Assembly: GCA_037157565.1 (NCBI GenBank)
Contig: JAZHRO010000046.1
Location: 19,918,224 to 19,982,223 of the forward strand
Direction: 5' to 3'
DNA from: Thalassia testudinum
Lineage: Eukaryota; Streptophyta; Magnoliopsida; Alismatales; Hydrocharitaceae
Length of the DNA stretch: 64,000 bases
The translations under genes and the position numbers were made by a program. Below are positions 22,733 through 32,780 of this stretch, piece after piece (within the stretch, counting starts at the first letter, position 1; each line of letters begins with the position of its first letter). The notes beneath the pieces were generated by a model. That model saw only the letters and a list, made by a program, of their open reading frames with translations, was not told where the DNA came from and searched no databases.

Positions 22733-23860
22733 TTAGATATCCTCAATAAGATGAATGAGTTCGTTAGGTGGAGGAGGTTCCTGGGCCGTGAATGGCTTGA
22801 GGCGCTGGCCATTTACCGTAGATACATGCCCAGATTTTGGGTCCCTGATTTGGGCCGCCCCATTAGGATATGGGTGAATCACAACATATGGGCCAGACCA
22901 CTTAGACTTGAGCTTCCCTGAAAAACGTTTCAGTTGTGAATCAAATAACCAGACTTGCTGGTTGGGCATGAATGCTTTTCTCCGAATGTGGCAGTCATGA
23001 AAGGCCTTGATCTTGTCCTTGTATATCAATGCGTTCTCATAGGCCTCCCGCCGGATCTCTTCTAATTTGCTGAGCTGGAGTTTCCATTCTTGACCTCCCG
23101 CATCGAGATCAAGGTTACATTTTCACACTGCCCAAAAGGCATAGTGTTCCAGCTCTACAGGAAGGTGACAGGCCTTGCCATATACCATACCATATGGTGA
23201 CATTCCGAGTGGGGCCTTGTACGCGATCCGATATGCCCAGAGTTCACCAACTAATTTATCGGACCAGTCCTTCCTATCTAGTCTAACCATCTTTTGGAGA
23301 ACCAATTTGATCTGACAGACACTTCAGCCTGCCCATTGGTTTGCGAGTGATACAGGGTGGCTATACGGTGATGTACCCCATATTTCTTTAATAATGACCT
23401 GAAGTGGGTGTGGATGAAGTGGCTTCCCTCGTCGCTAATCAGAGAGTGGGGTATTCCGAATCTTGCGAAGATGTATTCCCGTATGAAAGAAATGACAGCC
23501 TAATGATCAGCTCGTCTCGCCAGGATGGCCTCGACCCACTTCGAGACATAGTCAACAGCTAGTAATATGTACTCGAAGCCATGCGAGTTCAAAAAAGGGC
23601 CATAAAATCGATGCCCTAGATGTCGAACACTTCTACAACCATGATGGGCTGGAGTGGCATCATGTCTCTCCTGGTCATAGAACCGACCGACTGGCATCGT
23701 TTACAGTGCTGGGTGTATTCGTGTGTATCTCTGAAAATAGTTGACCAGAAAAATCCCGACTGCAAAATTTTTGCAGCGGTTTTCCATCCCAAGAAATGAC
23801 CACCACAAGCATCGTTGTGGCAAAAGGATAACACATTGGGGATCTCAGAATTTGGGACGC
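22733..23860 (-). pseudogene. pol (INT): Integrase of M1, broken
   Basis: Read leftward, the zinc module comes first: [11 protein letters not shown] and HCKRCQSVG at about 23850-23690. The core follows with DFYGPF-like and [11 protein letters not shown] at 23500-23640, then LVGELWAYRIAYKAPLGMSPYGMVYGKACHLP at 23150-23260. The C-terminal part at 22733-23029 is intact over 98 codons and contains KWSGPYVV, the Gly-Pro-Tyr module, ending in a Pro-rich tail. Several frame changes, for example near 23616-23700 and near 23320, prevent a single product. No chromodomain follows, as expected for Athila. Confidence 0.88.
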
Positions 23861-24600
23861 ATCTTCGAATAATCTGATCTGCTCCAATGCAAAAGAGCAG
23901 TGGGTCATCCCAAAGGTAGAATTTGGCCTCTGCAGTAAATTTGAGTTTCTGGTCCTTAGATAGGTATGCAGAAATCTTGCCTGTCGCAAGATAGTTTGTG
24001 ATATCCGCATACAAGGGGAACTCAATAGAGTGAACTGCCAAAAAGGATTCATCCGGAAATTGGTTGTGGATAGGCAAGGAATAAGGAATGTGGGCTGGGT
24101 CCAGTCTCGATAGGTGATCCACCACAACATTTTGCTTTCCAGCTTTGTCGCGGATTTCAATATCAAATTCTTGTAATAGAAGGATCCATCTGATGAGCCG
24201 GGGTTTGGCATCCTTCTTTGCCAACAAATGCCGGAGGGTGGAGTGGTCAGTGAAGATGATAACTTTGGACCCTAATAGATAGGATCTGAATTTCTCCAAC
24301 CCGAATAATACTGCTAGTAGTTCTTTTTCAATGATAGTATAATTGCACTAAGCCTCATTCAACATCTTGCTAGCATAGTATATGACAAAAGGTTGTTTCT
24401 CCTGATGCTGGCCTAAAATAGCACCAACGGCGAAATCAGAAGCGTCACACATCATCCCGAAATCAAGTGACCAGTCAAAAGGTTGGAGAATCAAGGATTT
24501 AGAGATAGCGCTTTGTAAAGTGTCAAAGGTGCTGAGACACGAGGTTTCGAATTCAAATGGGGCATTGACAACAAGGAGATTTGTCAAAGGTTGTGCAATT
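23861..24600 (-). pseudogene. pol (RH): RNase H and tether of M1, broken
   Basis: The RNase H core shows LMCDASDFAVGAILGQ with the first catalytic D retained, then MLNEA and [21 protein letters not shown], and [12 protein letters not shown] with the final D. A stop separates 24348-24587 from the long open stretch ending at 24299. The tether to integrase ([30 protein letters not shown]) is in one open frame of 228 codons, the best-preserved part of M1 pol. Confidence 0.87.
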
Positions 24601-25051
24601 TTCGAGAAATCACATATAAATCTCCAATAGAAGCCGACGTGACCGAAGAATGATCTGATCTGTTTGACTGAGCTAAGTGGTGGTAAGTGGGAAATAATCT
24701 CAGATTTAGCTCAATCAACCTTGAGTGCATTTTTAGAGATCCTTTGCCCTAGTACTATGCCATCCCTCACCATGAAATGGCTTTTCTCCCAGGATAGTAT
24801 TAGGTTTACCTCAATACACCGTTTCAGGATTTTGGTGAGGTTATCAAGACAAGATGCGAAGTCATCTTCGAAAACTAAGAAGTCATCCATGAACACCTCC
24901 ACATAGTCCCCAATCATGTCAGAGAAGATGGCCATCATACAATGCTGAAATGTTGCTGGTGCGTTGCAGAGGCCAAAGGGCATCCACTTGAAAGCGAAAG
25001 TTCCAAAGGGGCATGTGAATGTGGTCATCTCTTGATCTTCTGGGCTAATTG
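24601..25051 (-). pseudogene. pol (RT): 3' half of RT of M1, interrupted by C
   Basis: This half carries FGTFAFKWMPFGLCNAP, then ATFQHCMMAIFSDM and VEVFMDDFLVF, so the Athila signature and the two catalytic aspartates are present. It starts exactly at the target duplication of C. The 5' half of the domain is at 35468-36123. A stop lies between 24711 and 24660, before the RNase H connection. Confidence 0.9.
25047..25051. repeat. Target-site duplication of C, left copy (AATTG)
   Basis: It is identical to 35468-35472. Five bases is the usual size for Ty3/Gypsy insertion. Confidence 0.93.
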
Positions 25052-26263
25052 TGTAACGAGCGCGTGCCCCAGACGTCTTTTAAGACGTCTGGGAGGTGGC
25101 CCAGACGTCTGTAAAGACGTCTGGGATCACATCCAGACGTCTGACCAGACGTCCGGGATAGTTTACAGACATCTGGCGAACAGTTATGCTCGCACGGGAT
25201 ATTCGTCTGCGCGCCTGTGCGCGCAGACCTGCGTTCTGCCCTCTTTCTCTGCGGCTGCAGGCGGCTGCGACCGCCTTCTCTCTCCTCTCCGCGCGGCGTT
25301 AAAAGGGGGGGCGCGCCTCCCCTCCCGTCTCCACCATCTTCCTCCATTCTTCTCCTGCCTGTGCGCGAGAGCGAGCGGACGCGAGGGCGCAGCGGCAGCG
25401 GCAGCCGCAGTAGGCGCGGAGGAGCTGCGGCGTGCGAGGGCGGGGCTCTGCCGTGAGGGCGAGCTCGCCAGGAGCGGCTTGGCTGGCCGGCGGAGGGCGC
25501 AGGGGGCGTAGAGAGTCGCGGAGAGGGACCTGCTGCGGGCGGAGCAGCGTACGCGCGAGGTGCGACGCGGGCGGCGTCGCGAGCGGAGGCCGAGCAGGGC
25601 TCTGATTCTGGAAAAATTTCCAAAATCAGACGTCTGGATTGATATCCAGACGGCAAGGTCGACGTCTGTGAGATCACACAGACGTCTGAAAGGTGAGTTT
25701 CCGCTTTCTTCTTCCTTTTTGTCGACTGACCGTACTGAGGGAGGGGGGTTGGCTGTGCGCAGGTTCTCTGATTCGTCATCTTTGCGAATCAGACGTCTGG
25801 AAGTTGTACCAGACGGCAGGAGTGACCTCCAGACGTCCAAAGTGACCATCGGACGTCTGGGATCTAGGAAAGACGTCCCTGCAGACTTCTGGACGTCCGG
25901 GGAACCAAGCCGAACAGGTAATTCTCTGATCCACCGTTTAAGACGTCTGGAAGGAGTTCCAGACGTCTGATTTTGCACAGTATTGTCTTTCTCGACCCGT
26001 TTAGGGCCCGTTTGGGCTCCGTTTTCCGCGGTTCGAGTTGCGTTCGTTTCAGAATTTATTCCTCTACCCGCCTACAGTAGCTATACACTGTTTTGAGACT
26101 CTCCTTGTGTTTGATCCTTGTGATAGGACCTCGTTCGGTTGCAGTCTTGAGAGTCGCGGAGGCGCGCGGGATTCCCGATCACGCCCCCATTACTCCCGTT
26201 GTACCTGGTAGAGTGGTTTTAAGTATTAATAAAATCTGTTAAAGTATGGAACCATAACTAGAA

Positions 26264-26412
26264 CCTAGGGCATTGCATGAATCCTAGGAATGAGAAATAT
26301 ATGGAATGATAGCTCCTAGGTGTTGCATGAATCCTAGGGCCGGAAAACTAGATTGTATGATAGATCCTAGGATATGGCATGAATCCTAGGATGGAAAAAC
26401 TAGTGGAATGTA
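26264..26412 (+). repeat. 51-bp tandem repeat, three units, in the C 5' LTR
   Basis: Units start at 26264, 26315 and 26366 and share CCTAGG, GCATGAATCCTAGG and ATGATAG. The same array is at 33980-34128 and, with about 52-bp units, in B near 42230-42375. Confidence 0.85.
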
Positions 26413-26444
26413 TATTACTGCAGTCTTGGAAAAATGGAAAGGAA

Positions 26445-26455
26445 TATATATAAAG
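26445..26455 (+). promoter_or_regulatory. Candidate TATA box of the C LTR
   Basis: TATATATAAAG is the only good TATA match in the middle of the LTR. It lies downstream of the GACGTC clusters and the tandem repeat, a sensible core-promoter position. The transcription start is not determined. Confidence 0.4.
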
Positions 26456-27754
26456 CTGCCTGTAAATTTAATTAACAGCTACCTGTTATGCATAAAGAAT
26501 CATGTTTGAGATCATGGAATGTGAGAACGTGAATCTGGAAAGTGAAACATATGATGTTCTGAGATAAAGAGCTGGAACCCTACGGGGAATTAGGAGTGGA
26601 ACTCCTGGAAAGAAAAGGAATGGAACTGAGACGTAGTTTGTACTGTCTCTTGGGTACGCAGTACCAAGGGAAGTACCTGTACCTGTTTTAGTGTAGAGTG
26701 GGGCCAGCCGCCCCAGGGACCCGGGGTTAGGCTTGGCCGCTCTGTACCGACTTGTTGGCCCTCGTGTACGTAGTACCGAGGAGAGCTAGTAGTGTTAGGA
26801 GAGTACTAGCTACCCCACGGGCCCCGGGGTTCTGCTAGCCTCCTTCACCGACTTGTTAGGCCCACTAGGGCAAACCAGGGTAGTCAGACGAGGGTGCGCG
26901 GACTGTGGAGGGGCAAGGCCCCGGTTTGGTTACTGTGGAGGGGTTGGACCCCTGTTACTGAGAGGGCTCTGCCCTGGTTCCGTGCTGTGCTTTGGGCGCA
27001 CCCGTTAACGGAAACGACTGACCGCGTGCCAGTGCGGGCTAGCTACCTGTGCGTTTATTGCGCGTGCCGTAGTCACCGTTACGTCTGTCAGTGACCCTGG
27101 GGTGGTTGACTGAGGGTAGGATCACCACGGGGGACTCTCCCGGCCAGGAGAGCACCACGTGCTACTTCTACTTTTGGAAAAGACTGCAATCAAGATCGTC
27201 CCACGAGGACATCCGAGATCAAGTAAAGGATCTGAGAAGTAAATGAAATAGTGAGAAAAATTGAAAGATGTAAATAAAGGAAGTAATAGAACATAACAGC
27301 TACTGTACACTCTACTGTTGCCCTTAGTTAGTTTGCCACTCTACTCAGCGTTTTGCTGACGTGTTACACTCGTTACCTTTTTCAGGACCAGGTGTTGAGC
27401 AGCCAGGGTCGGCGGCTGCAGAGGACGCTGGGCCGAGTAGGGTCCAGTAGAGTTACCACAGCTTTGTACCCCCTTTTTGTTTCTGTTCTAGTGAGTAGTT
27501 TTGTTTCCGCTGTACCTTCTTTACCTGCAGTTTTTGTTATATGATAAATGTTGTTTTACTGTTGTGGTGGTGCCTACTGTAGTAGTTTCTTTCCTTACTG
27601 CTGTACTTTCTTACTGTTAGTTATATTCATGCTGAATGTGGTTTATTTTACTGTCTTTTGGTTACTTCCTCGTTGGACGACTGGGTCTTGGGATTAGTCG
27701 AGTCGGTCCGATTCTCGTGTCTCGTAGGGACTCGGGAACCGGGTCGTTACAAGA

Positions 27755-27766
27755 TGGTATCAGAGC
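27755..27766 (+). other. Primer binding site of C (initiator tRNA-Met)
   Basis: TGGTATCAGAGC, three bases after the LTR, is the complement of the 3' end of plant initiator tRNA-Met, the usual primer of chromoviruses. Confidence 0.93.
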
Positions 27767-27930
27767 AAGGTCGTCCCGAGAAGTGAATCAACTGACTGGA
27801 AAATAACCAATTCACATGTTTATAGCTAGAGTAGCCACCACAACATATCTCTTGACATGAGCTCTTAGAAGTGTTGTTAGGTACCGTCTGTTTTGACGTT
27901 TCCGTTTTGTTTCGTGTCTCCTTGCAGGAG

Positions 27931-30900
27931 ATGCCTCGTCGTGGGACTGGCGAGACTGGCCGCGGGCGCGGCCGAGGGCGAGGTCGGCGAGGTGGACGTG
28001 CTGTCGTTGACGTCTCGGTGGACCAGCCACCACTCCCTGGCATCCAGGCCCAGGACCTCGCCAGACTGATACGGGATATTGTACCAGAGGAGCTCCACCC
28101 ACCGCCCCGAGCACCTCCTCCTGGGGTTGCAGAGGGGGAGTCCTCTGTGGTACCACGCGACGGACGCGGCGCTGGACACGAGGGAGGGGATGGGCCCCTG
28201 CCGCCCCCACCTTCCTCCGACACTTCTGTACACGAGGCACCTTCGCCTGGAGGTGCGCCAGCACCTCCCCTACAGCACCACTTCGAGCTTTTCGGACAGT
28301 TCCGGAAGCTGAAGCCCCCCTCCTTCAAGGGGGATGAGGACCCGACCGAGGCAGAGGACTGGCTTGAGCAGCTGGAGAAGATCTTCGACACCCTTCGCCC
28401 CCCGGTGGAGTGCCGCGTGGCCTTTGCCACGTACCAGCTGGAGAGTGCGGCACACCGGTGGTGGAGGGCGGTCCGGGGACAGGAGAGGGACGAGCCGACG
28501 TGGGACCAGTTCGTCACCCTCTTCTGCGAGCAGTACTTTCCCCAGACGTGGCAGGACCAGAGGAGGCGGGAGTTCCACACTCTCCGCCAAGGGACGATGA
28601 CCGTGAGCGCGTACCGCACGCGTTTCTTGGAGCTGTCCCGCTTTGCAGCGACAGCGGTAGCCACTGAGGAGGAGCGCCTTTGGAGGTTCACCGAGGGGCT
28701 CCGGCCTGCGATCCGGGGGTATGTCAAACCCCTGAAGCTGCCGACGTTTTCGAGGGTGGTAGAGGCAGCTATGACTTACGAGGAGACCAACCCGTCCGCG
28801 CGAGAGACCGACGGCGGGCGGAAGAGGCCCTTTCAGCCAGACTTCTCACAGGGCCGGCGAGAACGGAGACACGTGGCGTCCGCAGGAGAGCCGTCACGTT
28901 GTGCAGGGCCATCAGTGGCCTTTGGGGGCCCTCGACAGGGGCCAGTCGCCAGCACCGGACCCCCGCCTAGCCGACAGCAGGGACTCACTGAGGGCGGGAG
29001 TCGGGTTCCCCTCTGCTACCAGTGTGGCCAGCCGGGCCACGTCAGGAGGGACTGCCCATCTAGGGCAGGAGGTCAGCAGATACTTCCCGCGCAGAGCACT
29101 GGAGGGCGCGCAGGAGGCCGCGGTTTCCAGGCGCGAGGAGGAGGACCGCAGTCGCGAGGAGGGTACCGGCCAGCACCTACCCGTCCGATGCAGAGTGTGG
29201 CTGCTTCGTCCGCACCTAGAGCTGAGGGGCGTATCAACGCCCTAACACACAGGGACGCCAGAGCTTCGGGATCCTTGGTAGCAGGTATGATTTCAGTTTC
29301 TGGCAGACTCGTTTACACGCTTTTCGATTCCGACGCTACGCACTCGTTTGTCGCAGACAGTTTTGCAGTTAGTTTGGACCAGGATTATACATTGTTAGAG
29401 AACCCGTTCGTAATCAGAGGTCCGAGTGGTCAGCTGTTTGTAGCTGAGGAGGTGTACACGGGTTGCGGGGTCAGCATCGGGGGACACAGCCTGCTAGCTG
29501 ACCTGATTATGATACAGATGGAGGACTTTGGAGTGATTCTGGGGATGGATTGGCTGTCCGCTTACCACGCCTTGGTAGACTGTTTTGAGAGGAAGATTGT
29601 CTTCTCCATTCCGGAGTTGCCTTCCTTCGAGTTTCACGGGCAGCCAGTGGATGGAGGTTTCAGGTGCATTTCGACACTTCGGGCGGCGAGACTTTTGAGC
29701 CAGGGGTGTGAGGGCTTCTTAGCTTGTGTGGTGGCAGAGCACAGCCCCGTGGCAGACTTCCAGAGCATCCCGGTGGTCAGAGAGTACCCCGACGTGTTTC
29801 CAGACGAGTTACCAGGACTACCGCCCGAGCGTGAGATCGAGTTTGAGATCTCACTAGTACCAGGGACCAGCCCCATCTCCACCGCGCCATACAGGATGGC
29901 ACCGCTTGAGCTGCGAGAGCTCAAGTCTCAGTTGCAGGACCTTTTGGAGAAGGGTTTCGTGAGGCCCAGTGCGTCTCCCTGGGGAGCCCCGGTACTGTTT
30001 GTGAAGAAGAAGGATGGGACCCTACGCCTTTGTGTGGACTACCGACAGCTGAATAGGGTCACCATCAAGAACAGATATCCGCTGCCGAGGATTGACGATT
30101 TGTTTGACCAGTTGCGGGGTGCCACGGTGTTTTCCAAGATCGACTTGAGGTCTGGATACCACCAGTTGAGGATCAGGGAGACCGACGTCTCCAAGACAGC
30201 TTTCCGCACCCGGTACGGACACTACGAGTTTTTGGTCATGCCGTTTGGGCTGACCAATGCCCCCGCTGCTTTCATGGACCTGATGAACCGGGTGTTCAGA
30301 CCGTACTTGGACCAGTTTGTGGTGGTTTTCATAGATGATGTACTCATCTATTCTAGAGATCGGACGCAGCACGGACAGCACTTGCGGATGGTTCTGGACA
30401 CTCTGAGACGACGCAGGCTGTACGCCAAATACAGCAAGTGCGAGTTCTGGTTGAGGGAGGTGACCTTTTTGGGTCATGTGATCTCTGGAGACGGCCTGGC
30501 GGTGGATCCCACCAAGGTCGAGGCAGTGCTCAGGTGGGAGAGACCGCGTTCAGTCACTGAGATTCGCAGTTTCCTGGGACTGGCAGGTTACTACAGACGG
30601 TTCATCAGAGGGTTTTCGCAGATTGCACGTCCTATGACACAGTTGACTCGGAAGGATGTGCCTTTCGCTTGGACAGACGCCTGTGAGGCGTGTTTTCTGG
30701 AGCTGAAGGAGAGGTTGACCTCGGCTCCCGTGCTCACCATCCCTGACAGTAGTGGCGGGTTCGTCGTGTACACGGATGCTTCCTTGCAGGGGTTAGGAGG
30801 TGTGCTCATGCAGAGGGGTCACGTGGTCGCTTACGCTTCGCGGCAACTGAAGCCCCATGAGCATACCTACCCTACCCACGACCTAGAGTTGGCAGCTGTT

Positions 30901-32148
30901 GTCTTCGCGCTGAAGACATGGAGGCACTACTTGTACGGTGAGACCTTCGAGATTTTTACAGATCACAAGAGCCTCAGATATCTTTTTGACCAGAAGGAGC
31001 TCAACATGAGACAGAGACGTTGGTTGGAGCTCCTGAAGGACTACGACTGCAGCATCTCCTACCACCTGGGAAAGGCCAATGTGGTGGCTGACGCCTTGAG
31101 CCGTAAGGCGCCCGCACGCTTGGCCAGTCTACAGTTACAGAGTTGGAGCCTTTTGGAGGAGGTGGGCAGTTGGCGACCTCTAGAGTTACGAGGGTACTGT
31201 GGGGCAGTGACGGTGACACGGCAGACCAGGCCAGAGTTGATAGATCGCATCATCACGGGACAGATGGCCGATCCGTACTTGCAGTCTTTGCGCAACAGAG
31301 TACTGTCAGGGGACCCAGGGGACTTCTCTTTCACAGACCAGGTGTTACGCTTGAGGGGACGGCTGTGCGTCCCCAGAGACGAGGAGCTGTTGAGAGAGCT
31401 CCTGACTGAGGCACACGGTTCCAGATTCACCATACATCCCGGAAACACGAAAATGTACCATGACTTGAGACGCGAGTTCTGGTGGAGAGGGATGAAGCGG
31501 GATGTGGGTGAGTTCGTGCAGCAGTGCTTAGTGTGCCAGCAGGTGAAAGCCGAGCATCAGAGGCCTGCAGGGCCACTTCAGCTGCTTCCAGTGCCAGAGT
31601 GGAAGTGGGAGAGCATCACCATGGACTTGGTGGTGGGCTTACCTGTTACCCAGCGAGGACACGACGCAGTCTGGGTAATAGTGGATAGATTGACGAAGAC
31701 GGCACGATTCTTGCCGATCCGAGTCACTTTGGGACCAGCACAGTTGGCAGAGAGGTATATCCGTGATGTGGTGCGACTACACGGAGTTCCGCGGGAGATC
31801 GTATCCGACCGGGATACCCGCTTTACGTCCCAGTTTTGGGCTGAGTTTCAGCAGGCTTTGGGGACGAGGTTGAGGTTTAGCACGGCTTACCACCCCCAGA
31901 CGGATGGACAGTCGGAACGCACGATACAGACACTTGAGGATCTTTTGCGTGCCTGTGTACTAGACTGGAGGGGCTCTTGGGAGGAGCACCTGCCCCTGGC
32001 AGAGTTTGCATACAACAAAAGTTATCACTCGAGCATCGGCATGGCTCCCTACGAGGCTCTGTACGGACGGAAATGCACGACACCCTTGAGTTGGGTTGAG
32101 GTGGGGACCAAGTGGGAGGTTGGCCCCAGGTTGATCCGGCAGAGTTAG
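27931..32148 (+). CDS. gag-pol: Gag-Pol polyprotein of C (gag, PR, RT, RNase H, INT), ending at a premature TAG
   Basis: The start at 27931 ([10 protein letters not shown]) was chosen over the in-frame ATG at 27871 because 27871-27930 lacks gag character and a CAG acceptor-like site precedes 27931. The frame has 1405 codons. In order: a basic Arg/Gly-rich N-terminus, a Pro-rich linker, and gag from about residue 116. The CCHC knuckle [14 protein letters not shown] is near 362-375. The protease site at 466-468 reads D-S-D instead of the usual D-[ST]-G. RT has [16 protein letters not shown] and the active-site FIDD. RNase H has YTDAS and ADALSR. Integrase has an HHCC module and a triad D1232, D1293, E1329, the last two 36 apart. 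A TAG at 32146-32148, a C-to-T change relative to B, ends it before the integrase C-terminus. The altered protease and the stop suggest C is not self-sufficient. Confidence 0.95.
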   Translation: MPRRGTGETGRGRGRGRGRRGGRAVVDVSVDQPPLPGIQAQDLARLIRDIVPEELHPPPRAPPPGVAEGESSVVPRDGRGAGHEGGDGPLPPPPSSDTSVHEAPSPGGAPAPPLQHHFELFGQFRKLKPPSFKGDEDPTEAEDWLEQLEKIFDTLRPPVECRVAFATYQLESAAHRWWRAVRGQERDEPTWDQFVTLFCEQYFPQTWQDQRRREFHTLRQGTMTVSAYRTRFLELSRFAATAVATEEERLWRFTEGLRPAIRGYVKPLKLPTFSRVVEAAMTYEETNPSARETDGGRKRPFQPDFSQGRRERRHVASAGEPSRCAGPSVAFGGPRQGPVASTGPPPSRQQGLTEGGSRVPLCYQCGQPGHVRRDCPSRAGGQQILPAQSTGGRAGGRGFQARGGGPQSRGGYRPAPTRPMQSVAASSAPRAEGRINALTHRDARASGSLVAGMISVSGRLVYTLFDSDATHSFVADSFAVSLDQDYTLLENPFVIRGPSGQLFVAEEVYTGCGVSIGGHSLLADLIMIQMEDFGVILGMDWLSAYHALVDCFERKIVFSIPELPSFEFHGQPVDGGFRCISTLRAARLLSQGCEGFLACVVAEHSPVADFQSIPVVREYPDVFPDELPGLPPEREIEFEISLVPGTSPISTAPYRMAPLELRELKSQLQDLLEKGFVRPSASPWGAPVLFVKKKDGTLRLCVDYRQLNRVTIKNRYPLPRIDDLFDQLRGATVFSKIDLRSGYHQLRIRETDVSKTAFRTRYGHYEFLVMPFGLTNAPAAFMDLMNRVFRPYLDQFVVVFIDDVLIYSRDRTQHGQHLRMVLDTLRRRRLYAKYSKCEFWLREVTFLGHVISGDGLAVDPTKVEAVLRWERPRSVTEIRSFLGLAGYYRRFIRGFSQIARPMTQLTRKDVPFAWTDACEACFLELKERLTSAPVLTIPDSSGGFVVYTDASLQGLGGVLMQRGHVVAYASRQLKPHEHTYPTHDLELAAVVFALKTWRHYLYGETFEIFTDHKSLRYLFDQKELNMRQRRWLELLKDYDCSISYHLGKANVVADALSRKAPARLASLQLQSWSLLEEVGSWRPLELRGYCGAVTVTRQTRPELIDRIITGQMADPYLQSLRNRVLSGDPGDFSFTDQVLRLRGRLCVPRDEELLRELLTEAHGSRFTIHPGNTKMYHDLRREFWWRGMKRDVGEFVQQCLVCQQVKAEHQRPAGPLQLLPVPEWKWESITMDLVVGLPVTQRGHDAVWVIVDRLTKTARFLPIRVTLGPAQLAERYIRDVVRLHGVPREIVSDRDTRFTSQFWAEFQQALGTRLRFSTAYHPQTDGQSERTIQTLEDLLRACVLDWRGSWEEHLPLAEFAYNKSYHSSIGMAPYEALYGRKCTTPLSWVEVGTKWEVGPRLIRQS

Positions 32149-32694
32149 GAGGTAGTTGAGCAGATCCATAGACGACTCCGCACTGTCAGGAGCAGACAGA
32201 AGAGCTACGCAGATCGCAGACGCAGAGAGGTGCAGTTCGAGGTTGGGGACCACGTTTTTCTTCGTGTTTCGCCCATGAAGGGCTTACAGCGGTTTGGGGT
32301 GAGAGGGAAGCTCGCGCCGAGGTTCGTGGGGCCCTTTGAGGTCCTAGAGTGGGTTGGACCCGTTGCTTACAGACTTGCCCTTCCCCCGCAGCTTTCTGGT
32401 GTGCACGACGTGTTCCACGTGTCCAACCTCAGGAAGTACGTAGCCGATCCCAGCCACGTACTGAGTCACGAGAGCGTCGAGGTGAGCGACGACCTGACCT
32501 ACCCCGAGCAGCCAGTGCAGATCCTAGACCGAGCCGTTCGCAGGTTGAGACGAAAGCAAGTACCCCTGGTAAAGGTTTTGTGGAGGAGCCAGCGGTACGA
32601 GGAGGCTACCTGGGAGCCTGAGGCGGCAATGCGGGAGCGGTACCCAGAGCCTTTCGCGGGTACGTCTTTTCGGACCGGCTTCGGTCCTCTTTGA
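32149..32694 (+). pseudogene. pol (INT-CHR): Integrase C-terminus and chromodomain-like tail of C, separated by the stop
   Basis: The frame of gag-pol continues after the TAG to a TGA at 32692-32694. It holds KSYADRRR, then [29 protein letters not shown] (the Gly-Pro-Phe module), [13 protein letters not shown], and the tail [17 protein letters not shown], the reduced chromodomain typical of Tekay/Del. The tail is thought to direct integration to heterochromatin. The frame downstream of the stop shows no further damage, so the stop is recent. An internal ATG at 32230 could begin a 154-residue product, but there is no evidence that it is used. Confidence 0.9.
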
Positions 32695-32742
32695 GTTTGT
32701 TATGGTTATTTGGACATCTTTTTCCCGTACCCTAGTTGGCGC

Positions 32743-32762
32743 AAGTTTCGGGGACGAAACTT
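32743..32762 (+). other. Short hairpin in the 3' untranslated region of C
   Basis: AAGTTTCG and CGAAACTT pair perfectly around a GGGA loop, 19 bases before the LTR. B has the same element with one loop-side change (40933-40952). No clear polypurine run precedes the 3' LTR, so this G-rich segment may lie at the plus-strand priming site. Confidence 0.6.
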
Positions 32763-32780
32763 CCTTTGAGTTTGTTATAT

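Larger units (their letters stand above)
25052..27751 (+). repeat. 5' LTR of C
   Basis: Bounded by the target duplication and the primer site. It contains 16 GACGTC cores, mostly in CAGACGTCTG palindromes, in two clusters (25068-25176 and 25624-25975). It also has three 51-bp tandem units (26264-26412) and a TATA candidate at 26445-26455. Long minus-strand open frames at 25045-25978 are produced by the GC-rich repeat sequence and recur in the 3' LTR, so I do not call genes. Confidence 0.95.

Noticed and set aside
25045..25978. Long minus-strand open frames of 244 and 264 codons, repeated at 32732-33707
   Set aside because: They lie in the GC-rich U3 of the C LTRs. Their Arg/Ser/Ala-rich composition comes from the GACGTC repeats and GC content, several frames are open at once, and there is no domain.
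27871..27930. Upstream ATG as the start of C Gag-Pol
   Set aside because: In frame, but the 20 residues are hydrophobic and unlike the basic Gag start at 27931.
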